Assembly: GCA_964342835.1 (NCBI GenBank)
Contig: CAYFGJ010000023.1
Coordinates: 1-13,348, forward strand
DNA length: 13,348 bases
DNA from: GCA-2716945 sp964342835
GTDB lineage: Bacteria > Pseudomonadota > Gammaproteobacteria > GCA-002705445 > GCA-002716945
Reading direction: 5' to 3'
A model generated the notes under the pieces. It did not search any database. It had not been told where the DNA came from and saw nothing but the letters and a program-made list of their open reading frames with translations. The translations under genes and the position numbers were made by a program. Every line of letters starts with the position of its first letter. Position 1 is the first letter of the stretch. Shown piece by piece: positions 4,866-12,630 of the stretch.

Positions 4866-5366
4866 ATGGCCAGAGTTACAATAGAGGATTGTCTTAAAAA
4901 AATAGATAATACATATGATATAGTTGCATTAGCAAGTAAGAGAGCTAAAGATTTAATGGCAGGTTCTGAGCCACTAATTGATTCAAAAGATAAACCTACT
5001 GTAATTGCTTTACGTGAAATAGCTGAAGGAAAAATTAATTTGGATTATTTTGAAGTAAGCGAAAGACAAAAAATTGAACAAAAACTTTTTGATACAGTTA
5101 GTGAAGAAGAAATAATAAATGAACTTAATCAGGGTTATGAAAACACAGAAGAGATGTTGAAAGAAGATTCAATTCAAGAAACAGAATCAGATACATCTGA
5201 ACAAGATCAAGCAATGAATTCAACCAATACTATCGTATCAGAAGAAGAGATTAATGAAGAAACTGTTGAAACTGTTGAAACTGAAGAAAATATAGATACT
5301 AATATTGAAGAAACATCTGAATTAGAGTCAGATAAAAATACTCAAACGGATTCTAAAACAGATTAA
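4866..5366 (+). CDS. rpoZ: RNA polymerase omega subunit with long acidic C-terminal tail
   Basis: Residues 1-75 are a standard omega: MARVTIEDCLKKIDNTYDIV (1-20), ALASKRAKDLMAG (21-33) and KPTVIALREIAEGKIN (43-58). Omega clamps the beta-prime C-terminus during polymerase assembly. In E. coli MARVTV at its N-terminus helps form the ppGpp site 1 at the beta-prime/omega interface, and that segment is kept here. E. coli omega has 91 residues; this one has 166. The extra part (about 77-166) is low-complexity and strongly acidic, dominated by E, D, T, S, N and Q with almost no aromatic residues, and includes the triplets TVE-TVE-TEE at 133-141. It is probably disordered. There is no frameshift or stop within it, and codon use looks like that of its neighbours. 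The next gene, spoT, starts 19 bases on, linking a ppGpp target with a ppGpp enzyme. Confidence 0.96.
   Translation: MARVTIEDCLKKIDNTYDIVALASKRAKDLMAGSEPLIDSKDKPTVIALREIAEGKINLDYFEVSERQKIEQKLFDTVSEEEIINELNQGYENTEEMLKEDSIQETESDTSEQDQAMNSTNTIVSEEEINEETVETVETEENIDTNIEETSELESDKNTQTDSKTD
5262..5288 (+). repeat. Three 9-bp tandem repeats in the rpoZ tail
   Basis: ACTGTTGAA occurs at 5262-5270 and 5271-5279, followed by the variant ACTGAAGAA at 5280-5288. The units are in frame and encode TVE, TVE, TEE. Expansion by slippage is a simple explanation for how part of the acidic tail of omega grew. Confidence 0.8.
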
Positions 5367-5385
5367 CTATAATCCATTACTTCTA

Positions 5386-7545
5386 ATGGTAAGACAACAC
5401 AAAAAACATCAGATCAAAAGACAAGATACTGATATTAAAAATTTTAGTTCATTTAAAAAAAAACTCCAAAAATATCTAAACGATTATCAAATTAAACAAA
5501 TAGAAAAAGCTTATAATATAGCTTTCAAAGCTCACGAAGGACAAGTAAGAAAGTCAGGAGAAGCTTACATAGAACATCCTTTATCAGCCGCAACATATTT
5601 GTCTAATTTTCAATTAGACCACGAGACAATTATGGCTGCGATACTCCATGATGTTATAGAGGATACACAAATAAATATGAAAATTTTAAAACAGGAATTT
5701 GGGGCAAAAGTTTCTCAGTTAGTAGATGGTGTAAGTAAGTTAGATAAAATTAATTTTTCATCAAAAGAAGAAGCTGATGCAGCAAATCTAAGAAAAATGA
5801 TTTTAGCTATGAGCCAAGATATTCGCGTTATACTTATTAAATTGGCTGATAGAATACATAATCTAGAAACAATCTCTGTTCTAAAGATTCAGCAGCAGAA
5901 AAAAATTGCTAAAGAAACTCTTGAAATATATGCTCCTATAGCTTTACGGCTTGGAATACATAATATGACTATTCAAATGGAAGATTTAGCTTTTAAATCT
6001 CTTTATCCTATTAGATTTAAAATTTTGCAGAATTTTATCAATGAAGCTCAAGGTAATAGAAAAGAATTAATGAAAAAAATAAAAAAAGTTATAGAAGAAA
6101 AATTAACCGATGAAGGATTGAATGCCGAAGTATTAGCAAGAGAAAAACATGTTTATGGTATTTATAAAAAAATGAAACAAAAGGAATTGAAATTTTCTCA
6201 GATACACGACATTTTTGGTGTACGAATAATTACTTCTAACGTTGATGATTGTTATAGAGTTTTAGGAGTTATACATAACTCATATACACCAATACCGGGT
6301 AGATTTAAGGATTATATTGCAATACCAAAATCTAATGGTTATCAATCGTTACATACAGAAATATTAGGACCACATGGGTTACCAACTGAATTTCAGATTA
6401 GAACAAAAGATATGGATATATTAGCTCAGACCGGTATTGCAGCTCATTGGTTTTATAAAATTGGAGATAAAACAACTTTGAAAGATTATACTAAAGAACA
6501 ACAATGGATAGCTAATTTATTAGATATACAAGAAAATTCTGGTAATCCAAAAGAATACTTACAAAGTATAAAAGCTGATTTATATCCTGGTAAAGTTTAT
6601 GTTTTTAGTCCAAAAGGAGATATAATTGAATTACCAAAAAAATCTACAGTTATAGATTATGCTTATGCAATACATACCGATTTAGGAAATAAATTTGCTT
6701 CAGCTAAAATTGATAATAAAACCGTTTCACCAAATACCATTGTCAAAAATGGACAACTGATTTTAATAACAACAAAAAAAGATATTAAACCGAATCCTGG
6801 TTGGCTTAATTTTGCAGTGACTGAGAAAGCAAGACATAGTATAAGAGCTTCTTTAAAACTTATTCAGCGAGAAGATGCTACTAACTTTGGCAAGAAATTA
6901 TTAATACATATGTTAGAAGAATTTAATCTAAAAATAAAAGATATACCCGCAAAAACATTAAAAATTGTATTAGAAGAATATAACTGTTCAAATATAGAAG
7001 ATCTATACAGAGAAATTGGTTTGGGAAATCGTATACCAAAACTTGTAGCAATGAGAATTGCTCCAACATCAGATAAAAAGAAATCATCTGATCATTCTCA
7101 AGGTGTAAACATAGAAGGAACTGAAGGTTTAATAGTTTCTTATGCCAAATGTTGTTTCCCTATACCTGGTGACACTATTTTAGGTTACACAAGTCAAGGT
7201 AAAGGAATTGTTGTCCACCAACAAACTTGTAAGAGCATAAAAGGAATAAAGAGTAAAAAGGAACAAATTATTGATTTGTCATGGGGAGAAGACACTGATG
7301 ATGTATTTAATGCCTGTGTAAAAGTTGAAGTTAAAAATAAAAGAGGTGTTCTTGCACAAATATCATCAATAATAGCTCAAAATAATTCGAATATTGAAAG
7401 TGTAACGTATGGAGATACAAAAGAAACAGGACACAATATTATGGTTTTCGTAATTTCAATAAATCATATAAATGCACTTTCAAAATTAATGTCTAAACTA
7501 AGAAAAAATGTTAATGTAATTTCTGTTGATAGAAAGAGAAGTTAA
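5386..7545 (+). CDS. spoT: Bifunctional (p)ppGpp synthetase/hydrolase
   Basis: This 719-residue RelA/SpoT homologue makes (p)ppGpp from GTP or GDP plus ATP and degrades it again. The HD hydrolase domain looks active: R55, H64 (YIEHPL), H88-D89 with E92-D93 (HDVIEDT) and D155 (KLADRIHNL). The synthetase domain has K-HVYGIYKKM (254-263), D275 (HDIFGVRII), RFKDYIAIPKSNGYQSLHT (306-324) and E335 (EFQIRT). RFKD is the RxKD form of bifunctional Rel/SpoT, not the ExDD of hydrolase-dead RelA. A TGS domain follows (about 400-462), then a helical region, a CC motif (SYAKCCFPIPGD, 585-596) and a C-terminal ACT domain (about 645-715). The start is 19 bases after rpoZ with no clear ribosome binding site. 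The usual next genes trmH and recG are missing; ubiE follows one base after the stop. No relA is in view, so whether this is the sole long RSH enzyme cannot be told. Confidence 0.96.
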   Translation: MVRQHKKHQIKRQDTDIKNFSSFKKKLQKYLNDYQIKQIEKAYNIAFKAHEGQVRKSGEAYIEHPLSAATYLSNFQLDHETIMAAILHDVIEDTQINMKILKQEFGAKVSQLVDGVSKLDKINFSSKEEADAANLRKMILAMSQDIRVILIKLADRIHNLETISVLKIQQQKKIAKETLEIYAPIALRLGIHNMTIQMEDLAFKSLYPIRFKILQNFINEAQGNRKELMKKIKKVIEEKLTDEGLNAEVLAREKHVYGIYKKMKQKELKFSQIHDIFGVRIITSNVDDCYRVLGVIHNSYTPIPGRFKDYIAIPKSNGYQSLHTEILGPHGLPTEFQIRTKDMDILAQTGIAAHWFYKIGDKTTLKDYTKEQQWIANLLDIQENSGNPKEYLQSIKADLYPGKVYVFSPKGDIIELPKKSTVIDYAYAIHTDLGNKFASAKIDNKTVSPNTIVKNGQLILITTKKDIKPNPGWLNFAVTEKARHSIRASLKLIQREDATNFGKKLLIHMLEEFNLKIKDIPAKTLKIVLEEYNCSNIEDLYREIGLGNRIPKLVAMRIAPTSDKKKSSDHSQGVNIEGTEGLIVSYAKCCFPIPGDTILGYTSQGKGIVVHQQTCKSIKGIKSKKEQIIDLSWGEDTDDVFNACVKVEVKNKRGVLAQISSIIAQNNSNIESVTYGDTKETGHNIMVFVISINHINALSKLMSKLRKNVNVISVDRKRS

Positions 7546-7546
7546 G

Positions 7547-8287
7547 ATGAAAAAAAAAGTAAATTTTGGATTTAAAAAAGTTTCTGAAGATATAAAAAAT
7601 AACCTAGTTAATGATATCTTCTCATCGGTAGCAGATAACTATGATTTAATGAATGATTTGATGTCTTTTGGTATACATAGAATCTGGAAAGATAAAATGA
7701 TTAGATTTTGTGATATACGAGATAATCAGCTAATAATAGATATTGCAACTGGATCGGGCGATATTGCTCATAGATTAATTAAGTCAGCTAATAATGTTAA
7801 TATAACATGTTTAGATACAAATCTTGATATGTTAACAATTTGTAGAAATAAGTTATTAGATCATGGATACAGTAAAAATTTAAATTTCATTCAATCTTCT
7901 ATTGAGAATATTAATCTAAATCAAAATTATTTTGATTTAGCCACAATCGCTTTTGGTTTTAGAAATTTTACTAACCATAATATAGCCTTAAAAAATATTT
8001 ATAAAATTCTAAAGCCTGGAGGCAAACTTGTAATTTTGGAATTTACACAACCTAGAAATAAATTCATAACTAAAGCATATGATTATTATTTATTAAATGT
8101 AATACCTAAAATAGGAAAAATTATTGCAAGTGATTATGATAGTTATAGATATCTTGCCGAATCTATTAAGACATATATGAATGCTGATGAAGTAAAACAA
8201 ATGTTAGTAGATAATGGATTTATCAAAACAAAATATTTTTATCTTTTTGGTGAAATAGTTACAATACATATAGGATACAAAAATTGA
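7547..8287 (+). CDS. ubiE: Demethylmenaquinone/2-polyprenyl-benzoquinol C-methyltransferase
   Basis: UbiE adds a methyl group from S-adenosylmethionine in ubiquinone (and menaquinone) synthesis. With ATG at 7547 it has 246 residues (E. coli 251). It opens with NFGFKKV, the usual family lead, then YDLMNDLMSFGIHRIWK (32-48), SAM motif DIATGSGDIA (65-74), LDTNLDML (89-96), FGFRNFTN (136-143), LKPGGKLVILEF (155-166), and the C-terminal signature SYRYLAESI (199-207). A TTG at 7526 would add seven residues (MIEREVK) but overlaps spoT by 20 bases, and the family normally starts near the chosen ATG, so I prefer 7547. The start codon is followed at once by nine A residues (7550-7558), a slippage-prone run. 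The stop overlaps the next gene by four bases (TTGA). UbiE, UbiJ and UbiB adjacent in this order match E. coli. Confidence 0.96.
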   Translation: MKKKVNFGFKKVSEDIKNNLVNDIFSSVADNYDLMNDLMSFGIHRIWKDKMIRFCDIRDNQLIIDIATGSGDIAHRLIKSANNVNITCLDTNLDMLTICRNKLLDHGYSKNLNFIQSSIENINLNQNYFDLATIAFGFRNFTNHNIALKNIYKILKPGGKLVILEFTQPRNKFITKAYDYYLLNVIPKIGKIIASDYDSYRYLAESIKTYMNADEVKQMLVDNGFIKTKYFYLFGEIVTIHIGYKN

Positions 8288-8865
8288 AAATAAAAAATAA
8301 ATTTATAAAATATTCAAATAAGTTCCTGAATAATAAAAAATTACAAAATTTTTTTTCACAAAATTTTTTTTCTTCTATAGATAATAAAGTTGTCAGAATT
8401 TATTTTACAAGTCATGATACAGAAATTTTATTTCAAATAAAAAATAGTCAACTAAATATCATTGATAAATCAGATAAAATTGATGTAGAGTTTTCTGCAA
8501 CACCATTAAATTTTTTTATGTATGTAATTAGCAATGGATCTGATATTTATTCATCTAGAATATTTATCAATGGTGATATTGAAACAGCTAATAAAATTCG
8601 TCAAATGATGCATCAAAAAGAAAAATTTAGAGAGTTTTTAGTGATTTTTTTAGGAGAAAAAAAAGCTGACATTGTTGAAGATATTTCGATAAAATTTAAG
8701 AATCATACTAAATCTTTTTCAACAAACTTTATTAATGATATAAATGATTTCTTATTAAATGATGCTGATATATTGGCCGAGACATCTGAAGTTCAAAAAT
8801 TTTTAGATGATGTAGATAATCTTAAAAGTAGAACTGAAAAATTATCAAGAAAGTACAAAAAATGA
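8284..8865 (+). CDS. ubiJ: Ubiquinone biosynthesis accessory factor UbiJ (SCP2-like)
   Basis: In E. coli UbiJ is a soluble SCP2-fold protein that, with UbiK, organises the Ubi enzyme complex and binds ubiquinone precursors. This 193-residue protein (E. coli 201) diverges in sequence, but its position between ubiE and ubiB, its length and its layout fit: beta-rich SCP2-like part (about 30-110) with VEFSATPLNFFMYVISN and INGDIETANKIRQMM (98-112), then a helical charged tail ending EVQKFLDDVDNLKSRTEKLS, likely a coiled coil as in UbiJ. The only usable start is TTG at 8284, overlapping the ubiE stop; the first in-frame ATG is about 234 bases further on, inside the domain. The stop overlaps the ubiB ATG by four bases. 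Residues 21-30 are a perfect QNFFS-QNFFS duplication. The gene is very rich in A and T even for this window. The identification leans partly on context. Confidence 0.85.
   Translation: MKIKNKFIKYSNKFLNNKKLQNFFSQNFFSSIDNKVVRIYFTSHDTEILFQIKNSQLNIIDKSDKIDVEFSATPLNFFMYVISNGSDIYSSRIFINGDIETANKIRQMMHQKEKFREFLVIFLGEKKADIVEDISIKFKNHTKSFSTNFINDINDFLLNDADILAETSEVQKFLDDVDNLKSRTEKLSRKYKK
8343..8372 (+). repeat. Perfect 15-bp tandem duplication in ubiJ
   Basis: ACAAAATTTTTTTTC is present twice back to back (8343-8357, 8358-8372), each copy carrying eight T residues. It is in frame and encodes QNFFS twice. Loss or gain of a copy keeps the frame, whereas slippage within either T8 run would not. Confidence 0.85.
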
Positions 8866-10505
8866 TTAATAATTTCTTAAGAATCTTACAAATATTTTAT
8901 TTATTGATTAAACATGATCTTGATAAAGTTTTGATTAATTCACAAAAAATTGGATCAAAAAAATTTATTTTTTATATCTTTCCTTGGAATTGGTTTACTA
9001 ATAAGGAGATAAGTAATTATCCAGTAAAATTAAGAAAGTTTTTTGAAGATCTTGGGCCAATATTTATCAAATTAGGACAAATGATTTCAACAAGAAAAGA
9101 TTTATTACCAGAAGTGGTAGCATTTGAATTATCTAAATTACAGGACAAGGTAAAACCTTTTTCTGGAAATGAATCAATTAAAATTATTGAAAAAGATTTA
9201 AATCAAAAACTTAATAATGTCTTTTTAAATTTTGATTTAGAACCAATAGCTTCTGCATCAATTGCACAGGTTCATTCTGCTCAACTTAAAGATGGAAATG
9301 AAGTAATTGTCAAAGTTGTTCGTCCAGAAATTGAAAAAAAAATTACAAAAGATATTTTATTGATGAAAAGAATTGCATCATATTTGGATTCATTGTCTGA
9401 GGATTTTCGTAGAATGCATTTGAAAGAAATTGTAAGTGACTATGAAGCAATAATTTTTGATGAATTAAATTTAATAAAAGAAGCAACAAATGCAAAAAAA
9501 ATGAAACAAAATTTTAAGAGCTCAAAACTACTTTATATACCTAAAATATATTGGAACTATGTAACTAAAAACATATTAGTAATGGAAAGGACTTTTGCCA
9601 TACCTATAAATAATAAAGAAGCACTAATTAATAATAATATAAGTTTTGAAGACATTGCAAAAAAATCAGTTGAACTATTTTTTATACAAGTTTTTGAACA
9701 TAATTTTTTTCATGCAGATATGCATCCTGGTAATATTTTTATTCAAAAAAACGAACAAGATATTCAATTTGTTCTTGTTGATTTTGGTATTGTTGGATCA
9801 TTGAGTGAATTTGATAAAAGATATTTAGCGGAAAACTTTGTTGCTTTTTTTAATAGAGATTATGCTAAAGTTGCGAGATTACATGTAGAATCAGAATGGG
9901 TTCCAAAAGATACAAATATTACACAATTAGAATCAGCAATAAGAGATAATTGTGAATCAATGCTTGATAGACCTCTTAAGGATGTTTCTTTAAGTGAGAT
10001 TATTATTGGATTATTTGATACAGCAAGACGTTTTAAGCTAGAAGTTCAGCCACAATTAATTCTCATGCAAAAAACTTTGTTATACACTGAGGGGCTTGGA
10101 AGAGAATTTTATCCAGAATTAGATTTATGGAAAACTTCAAAACCGATACTTGAGAAATGGATGAAAAAACAAAAAGGATTTAAGGCTACTATAGAGAAAA
10201 TTAATAATAACTCATCTGAGTTTTTTGAATTACTACCGGAAATTCCTACGATCATTAGAAAAATTATGAATTTAGTTAATAAAGATAAATTAGATCTGCA
10301 TCAGAATTTATTACAATTAGAAAAAATCGAAAAACAAATTCGAAATAATCAATTGAGAAATTATTGGTATATTTCACTGATTATTATATTAGGTTTTATT
10401 TTTTTTATAAGTGTTCCACTGTTAATACCTGTTTGGTTAATGGATTATACTTTGGAATTATTCATAGTATTATTAATACTGCTGATATTTTTTAAACCAA
10501 AATAA
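8862..10505 (+). CDS. ubiB: Ubiquinone biosynthesis ABC1/ADCK-type protein UbiB
   Basis: UbiB is an atypical protein-kinase-like ATPase of the inner membrane needed for ubiquinone synthesis. It acts on lipid-bound precursors rather than as a classical kinase. The protein has 547 residues (E. coli 546). The family's KxGQ motif is present as FIKLGQMISTRKDLLP (68-83). The alanine-rich nucleotide loop reads IASASIAQVHSA (129-140), with K151 in VIVKVVRPE. E201 and E207 fall in DELNLIKEATN, the HADMHPGN catalytic segment lies at 284-291, and DFG at 307-309 (LVDFGIVGSL). Two C-terminal hydrophobic helices (about 502-520 and 528-544) anchor it, as in E. coli. The start overlaps the ubiJ stop (ATGA) and the stop shares one base with the uvrD start (TAATG), so translation is probably coupled on both sides. 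All diagnostic residues are intact. Confidence 0.97.
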   Translation: MINNFLRILQIFYLLIKHDLDKVLINSQKIGSKKFIFYIFPWNWFTNKEISNYPVKLRKFFEDLGPIFIKLGQMISTRKDLLPEVVAFELSKLQDKVKPFSGNESIKIIEKDLNQKLNNVFLNFDLEPIASASIAQVHSAQLKDGNEVIVKVVRPEIEKKITKDILLMKRIASYLDSLSEDFRRMHLKEIVSDYEAIIFDELNLIKEATNAKKMKQNFKSSKLLYIPKIYWNYVTKNILVMERTFAIPINNKEALINNNISFEDIAKKSVELFFIQVFEHNFFHADMHPGNIFIQKNEQDIQFVLVDFGIVGSLSEFDKRYLAENFVAFFNRDYAKVARLHVESEWVPKDTNITQLESAIRDNCESMLDRPLKDVSLSEIIIGLFDTARRFKLEVQPQLILMQKTLLYTEGLGREFYPELDLWKTSKPILEKWMKKQKGFKATIEKINNNSSEFFELLPEIPTIIRKIMNLVNKDKLDLHQNLLQLEKIEKQIRNNQLRNYWYISLIIILGFIFFISVPLLIPVWLMDYTLELFIVLLILLIFFKPK

Positions 10506-12628
10506 TGACATTTGTAGATAATCAAAATATAAATGTACTGAATCCAGAACAAACTAAAGCTGTTGATTGTAATTTAGGGAATAAATTAATTTTAGCTGGC
10601 GCAGGTAGTGGTAAAACTAGAGTACTTACATATAGAGTAGCAAAGTTAATAGATAATTTTGATGTAAAACCAAGTAATATCCTAGCACTTACATTTACTA
10701 ATAAAGCTGCCAATGAAATGAAGCAACGTATTGAAGAGCTATTAAAAATTTCTACACAAGGCCTATGGTTTGGTACATTTCATGGAATATGTAGAAGATT
10801 TTTAAAAATACATTGGAATGAAGCAGGCATATCTCAATTTTATACAATTTTAGATGCTCAGGATCAGCTTAGGATTATTAAAAGACTTCTTAAGAGAGAT
10901 AACATAGATGAAAATTTATATGATCCAAAATCTATCCAATCTTTTATTAATAATCAAAAAGATAAAGGTCTGAGAACAGGGAAATCAGACAATGATAAAT
11001 ATAATGAAATTTTTTTAGAATATGAAGACATACGTAGACAGACAAACTCATTAGACTTTGCCGATTTAATATTAACAACATATGAAACATTACAGAAAAA
11101 TAGTGAGTTATTGAAATATTATACTGAAAGATTTAAACACATTATGGTAGATGAATTTCAAGATACTAATACTCTACAATTTAAACTTTTAAAAATATTA
11201 AATGGTAAAGATGGTTCATTATATGCTGTTGGCGATGATGATCAATCTATTTATACATGGAGAGGTGCACGTAGTGAAAATATACAATTATTTAAAAAGG
11301 AATTCAAAAATGTTGAAATTTTTAAATTAGAACAAAACTACAGATCTACTGAAAAGATTTTGGATGTAGCTAATACACTTATCTCTAAAAATCATGAAAG
11401 AATAGGAAAAAATCTATGGACAAAAGCAGGCAAAGGAGAACCTGTATATCTTTATGAAGCATATAACAATGATGATGAGTCAGGATTTATAGCTGAAAAA
11501 ATAAAATATTTTATAAAAGAAGGTTATAAGAGATCTGACATTGCAATCTTGTATAGAAATAATTTTTTATCAAGAAGGTTAGAAGAAGAATTAAATGGTA
11601 GAGGGATACCTTATATCATTTATGGAGGATTTAGATTTTTTGAAAGAAGCGAAATTAAAGATGTTATTGGTTATCTGAGATTGGCAACTAATCTTTCAGA
11701 TGATAATGCTTTTGAAAGAATTATTAATCAACCACCTCGTGGTATTGGAGAAAAAACTATGGGTCTGGTTAGAGAATTTGCTAAAAAAAATTCAATATCT
11801 TTATGGGATGCAATCAACAACGAAGAAATGATTGAAGGACTTTCGAGATTATCAAAAAAATTTGATGATTTTAGAAAAATGATTTTGGATATTACTGAAT
11901 TCATAAAAAAATCAAATTTACAAACAATAGTAGAAAAAACCGTTAAAATCTCTGGGTTAATTACCTATTTTAATCAGAAAAAAACTGAAGAAGCTTTATC
12001 AAAATTAGAAAATATAGATGAGCTTATTTCAGTTGCCGATAGATTTGCTAGAAATAATAGTGATAGTGATAATATCCTTGATGAATTTTTAGATAATGCA
12101 GCATTAGAAGCAGGTGAATATCAATCTAAAAGCCATGAAGATCCGGTTCAGCTTATGACTATTCATTCAGCTAAAGGACTAGAATTTCCCATTGTTTTTT
12201 TAACTGGATTAGAAGAAAGTATTTTTCCTAATGCTAATAGAAATGATAGTAAAATTTTTCTAGAAGAAGAAAGAAGGCTTTGTTATGTTGCAATAACAAG
12301 AGCTATGAAAATTTTATATATTACTCATGCAAATGGCAGATATCTTCATGGCCATTTCACCCATTTATATCCATCTAGATTTATAAGTGAAATACCAGAT
12401 ACTTTACTAGAATCAGTTAGAACTAATACTAGATCAGTTTCCATGAAAAAAAATACCAAAAAACCATTCTTTAAGATTGGTCAGAGAGTGAGACACATGA
12501 AATTTGGTGATGGAATAATATTGAGTTATGAAGGATCTGATGATAATTTAAAACTTCAAATAAAATTTGAAGACTATGATGGTCCAAAATGGCTAGTTCT
12601 AACATATGCACACTTGGATTTTTTATAA
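10505..12628 (+). CDS. uvrD: DNA helicase II
   Basis: UvrD is a 3'-5' superfamily 1A helicase of nucleotide excision and mismatch repair that can also pull back stalled RNA polymerase. The protein has 707 residues (E. coli 720). Motifs in order: Q-motif LNPEQTKAV (12-20), Walker A AGAGSGKT (31-38, K37), Ia LTFTNKAANEM (62-72), Ib GTFHGICRRFL (90-100), II VDEFQD (215-220), III GDDDQSIYTWRGA (243-255), IV EQNYRST (276-282), V MTIHSAKGLEFP (551-562), VI EEERRLCYVAITRA (587-600). Residues about 656-707 are the C-terminal Tudor-like domain (FKIGQRVRHMKFGDG...GPKWLVLTYAHLDFL) that contacts RNA polymerase. This and the inner 2B region (GGFRFFERSEIKD) separate it from Rep. It begins inside the ubiB stop codon. 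In E. coli uvrD is autonomous with an SOS-regulated promoter; here no LexA-like site or separate promoter is visible. Confidence 0.97.
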   Translation: MTFVDNQNINVLNPEQTKAVDCNLGNKLILAGAGSGKTRVLTYRVAKLIDNFDVKPSNILALTFTNKAANEMKQRIEELLKISTQGLWFGTFHGICRRFLKIHWNEAGISQFYTILDAQDQLRIIKRLLKRDNIDENLYDPKSIQSFINNQKDKGLRTGKSDNDKYNEIFLEYEDIRRQTNSLDFADLILTTYETLQKNSELLKYYTERFKHIMVDEFQDTNTLQFKLLKILNGKDGSLYAVGDDDQSIYTWRGARSENIQLFKKEFKNVEIFKLEQNYRSTEKILDVANTLISKNHERIGKNLWTKAGKGEPVYLYEAYNNDDESGFIAEKIKYFIKEGYKRSDIAILYRNNFLSRRLEEELNGRGIPYIIYGGFRFFERSEIKDVIGYLRLATNLSDDNAFERIINQPPRGIGEKTMGLVREFAKKNSISLWDAINNEEMIEGLSRLSKKFDDFRKMILDITEFIKKSNLQTIVEKTVKISGLITYFNQKKTEEALSKLENIDELISVADRFARNNSDSDNILDEFLDNAALEAGEYQSKSHEDPVQLMTIHSAKGLEFPIVFLTGLEESIFPNANRNDSKIFLEEERRLCYVAITRAMKILYITHANGRYLHGHFTHLYPSRFISEIPDTLLESVRTNTRSVSMKKNTKKPFFKIGQRVRHMKFGDGIILSYEGSDDNLKLQIKFEDYDGPKWLVLTYAHLDFL

Positions 12629-12630
12629 TT

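Noticed and set aside
7526..7546. TTG at 7526 as the ubiE start
   Set aside because: It would add seven residues absent from the family and overlap spoT by 20 bases; ATG at 7547 gives the usual N-terminus. Not fully excluded.
10522..10713. Minus-strand open frame over the uvrD Walker A region
   Set aside because: Antisense of a highly conserved helicase motif; no independent support.
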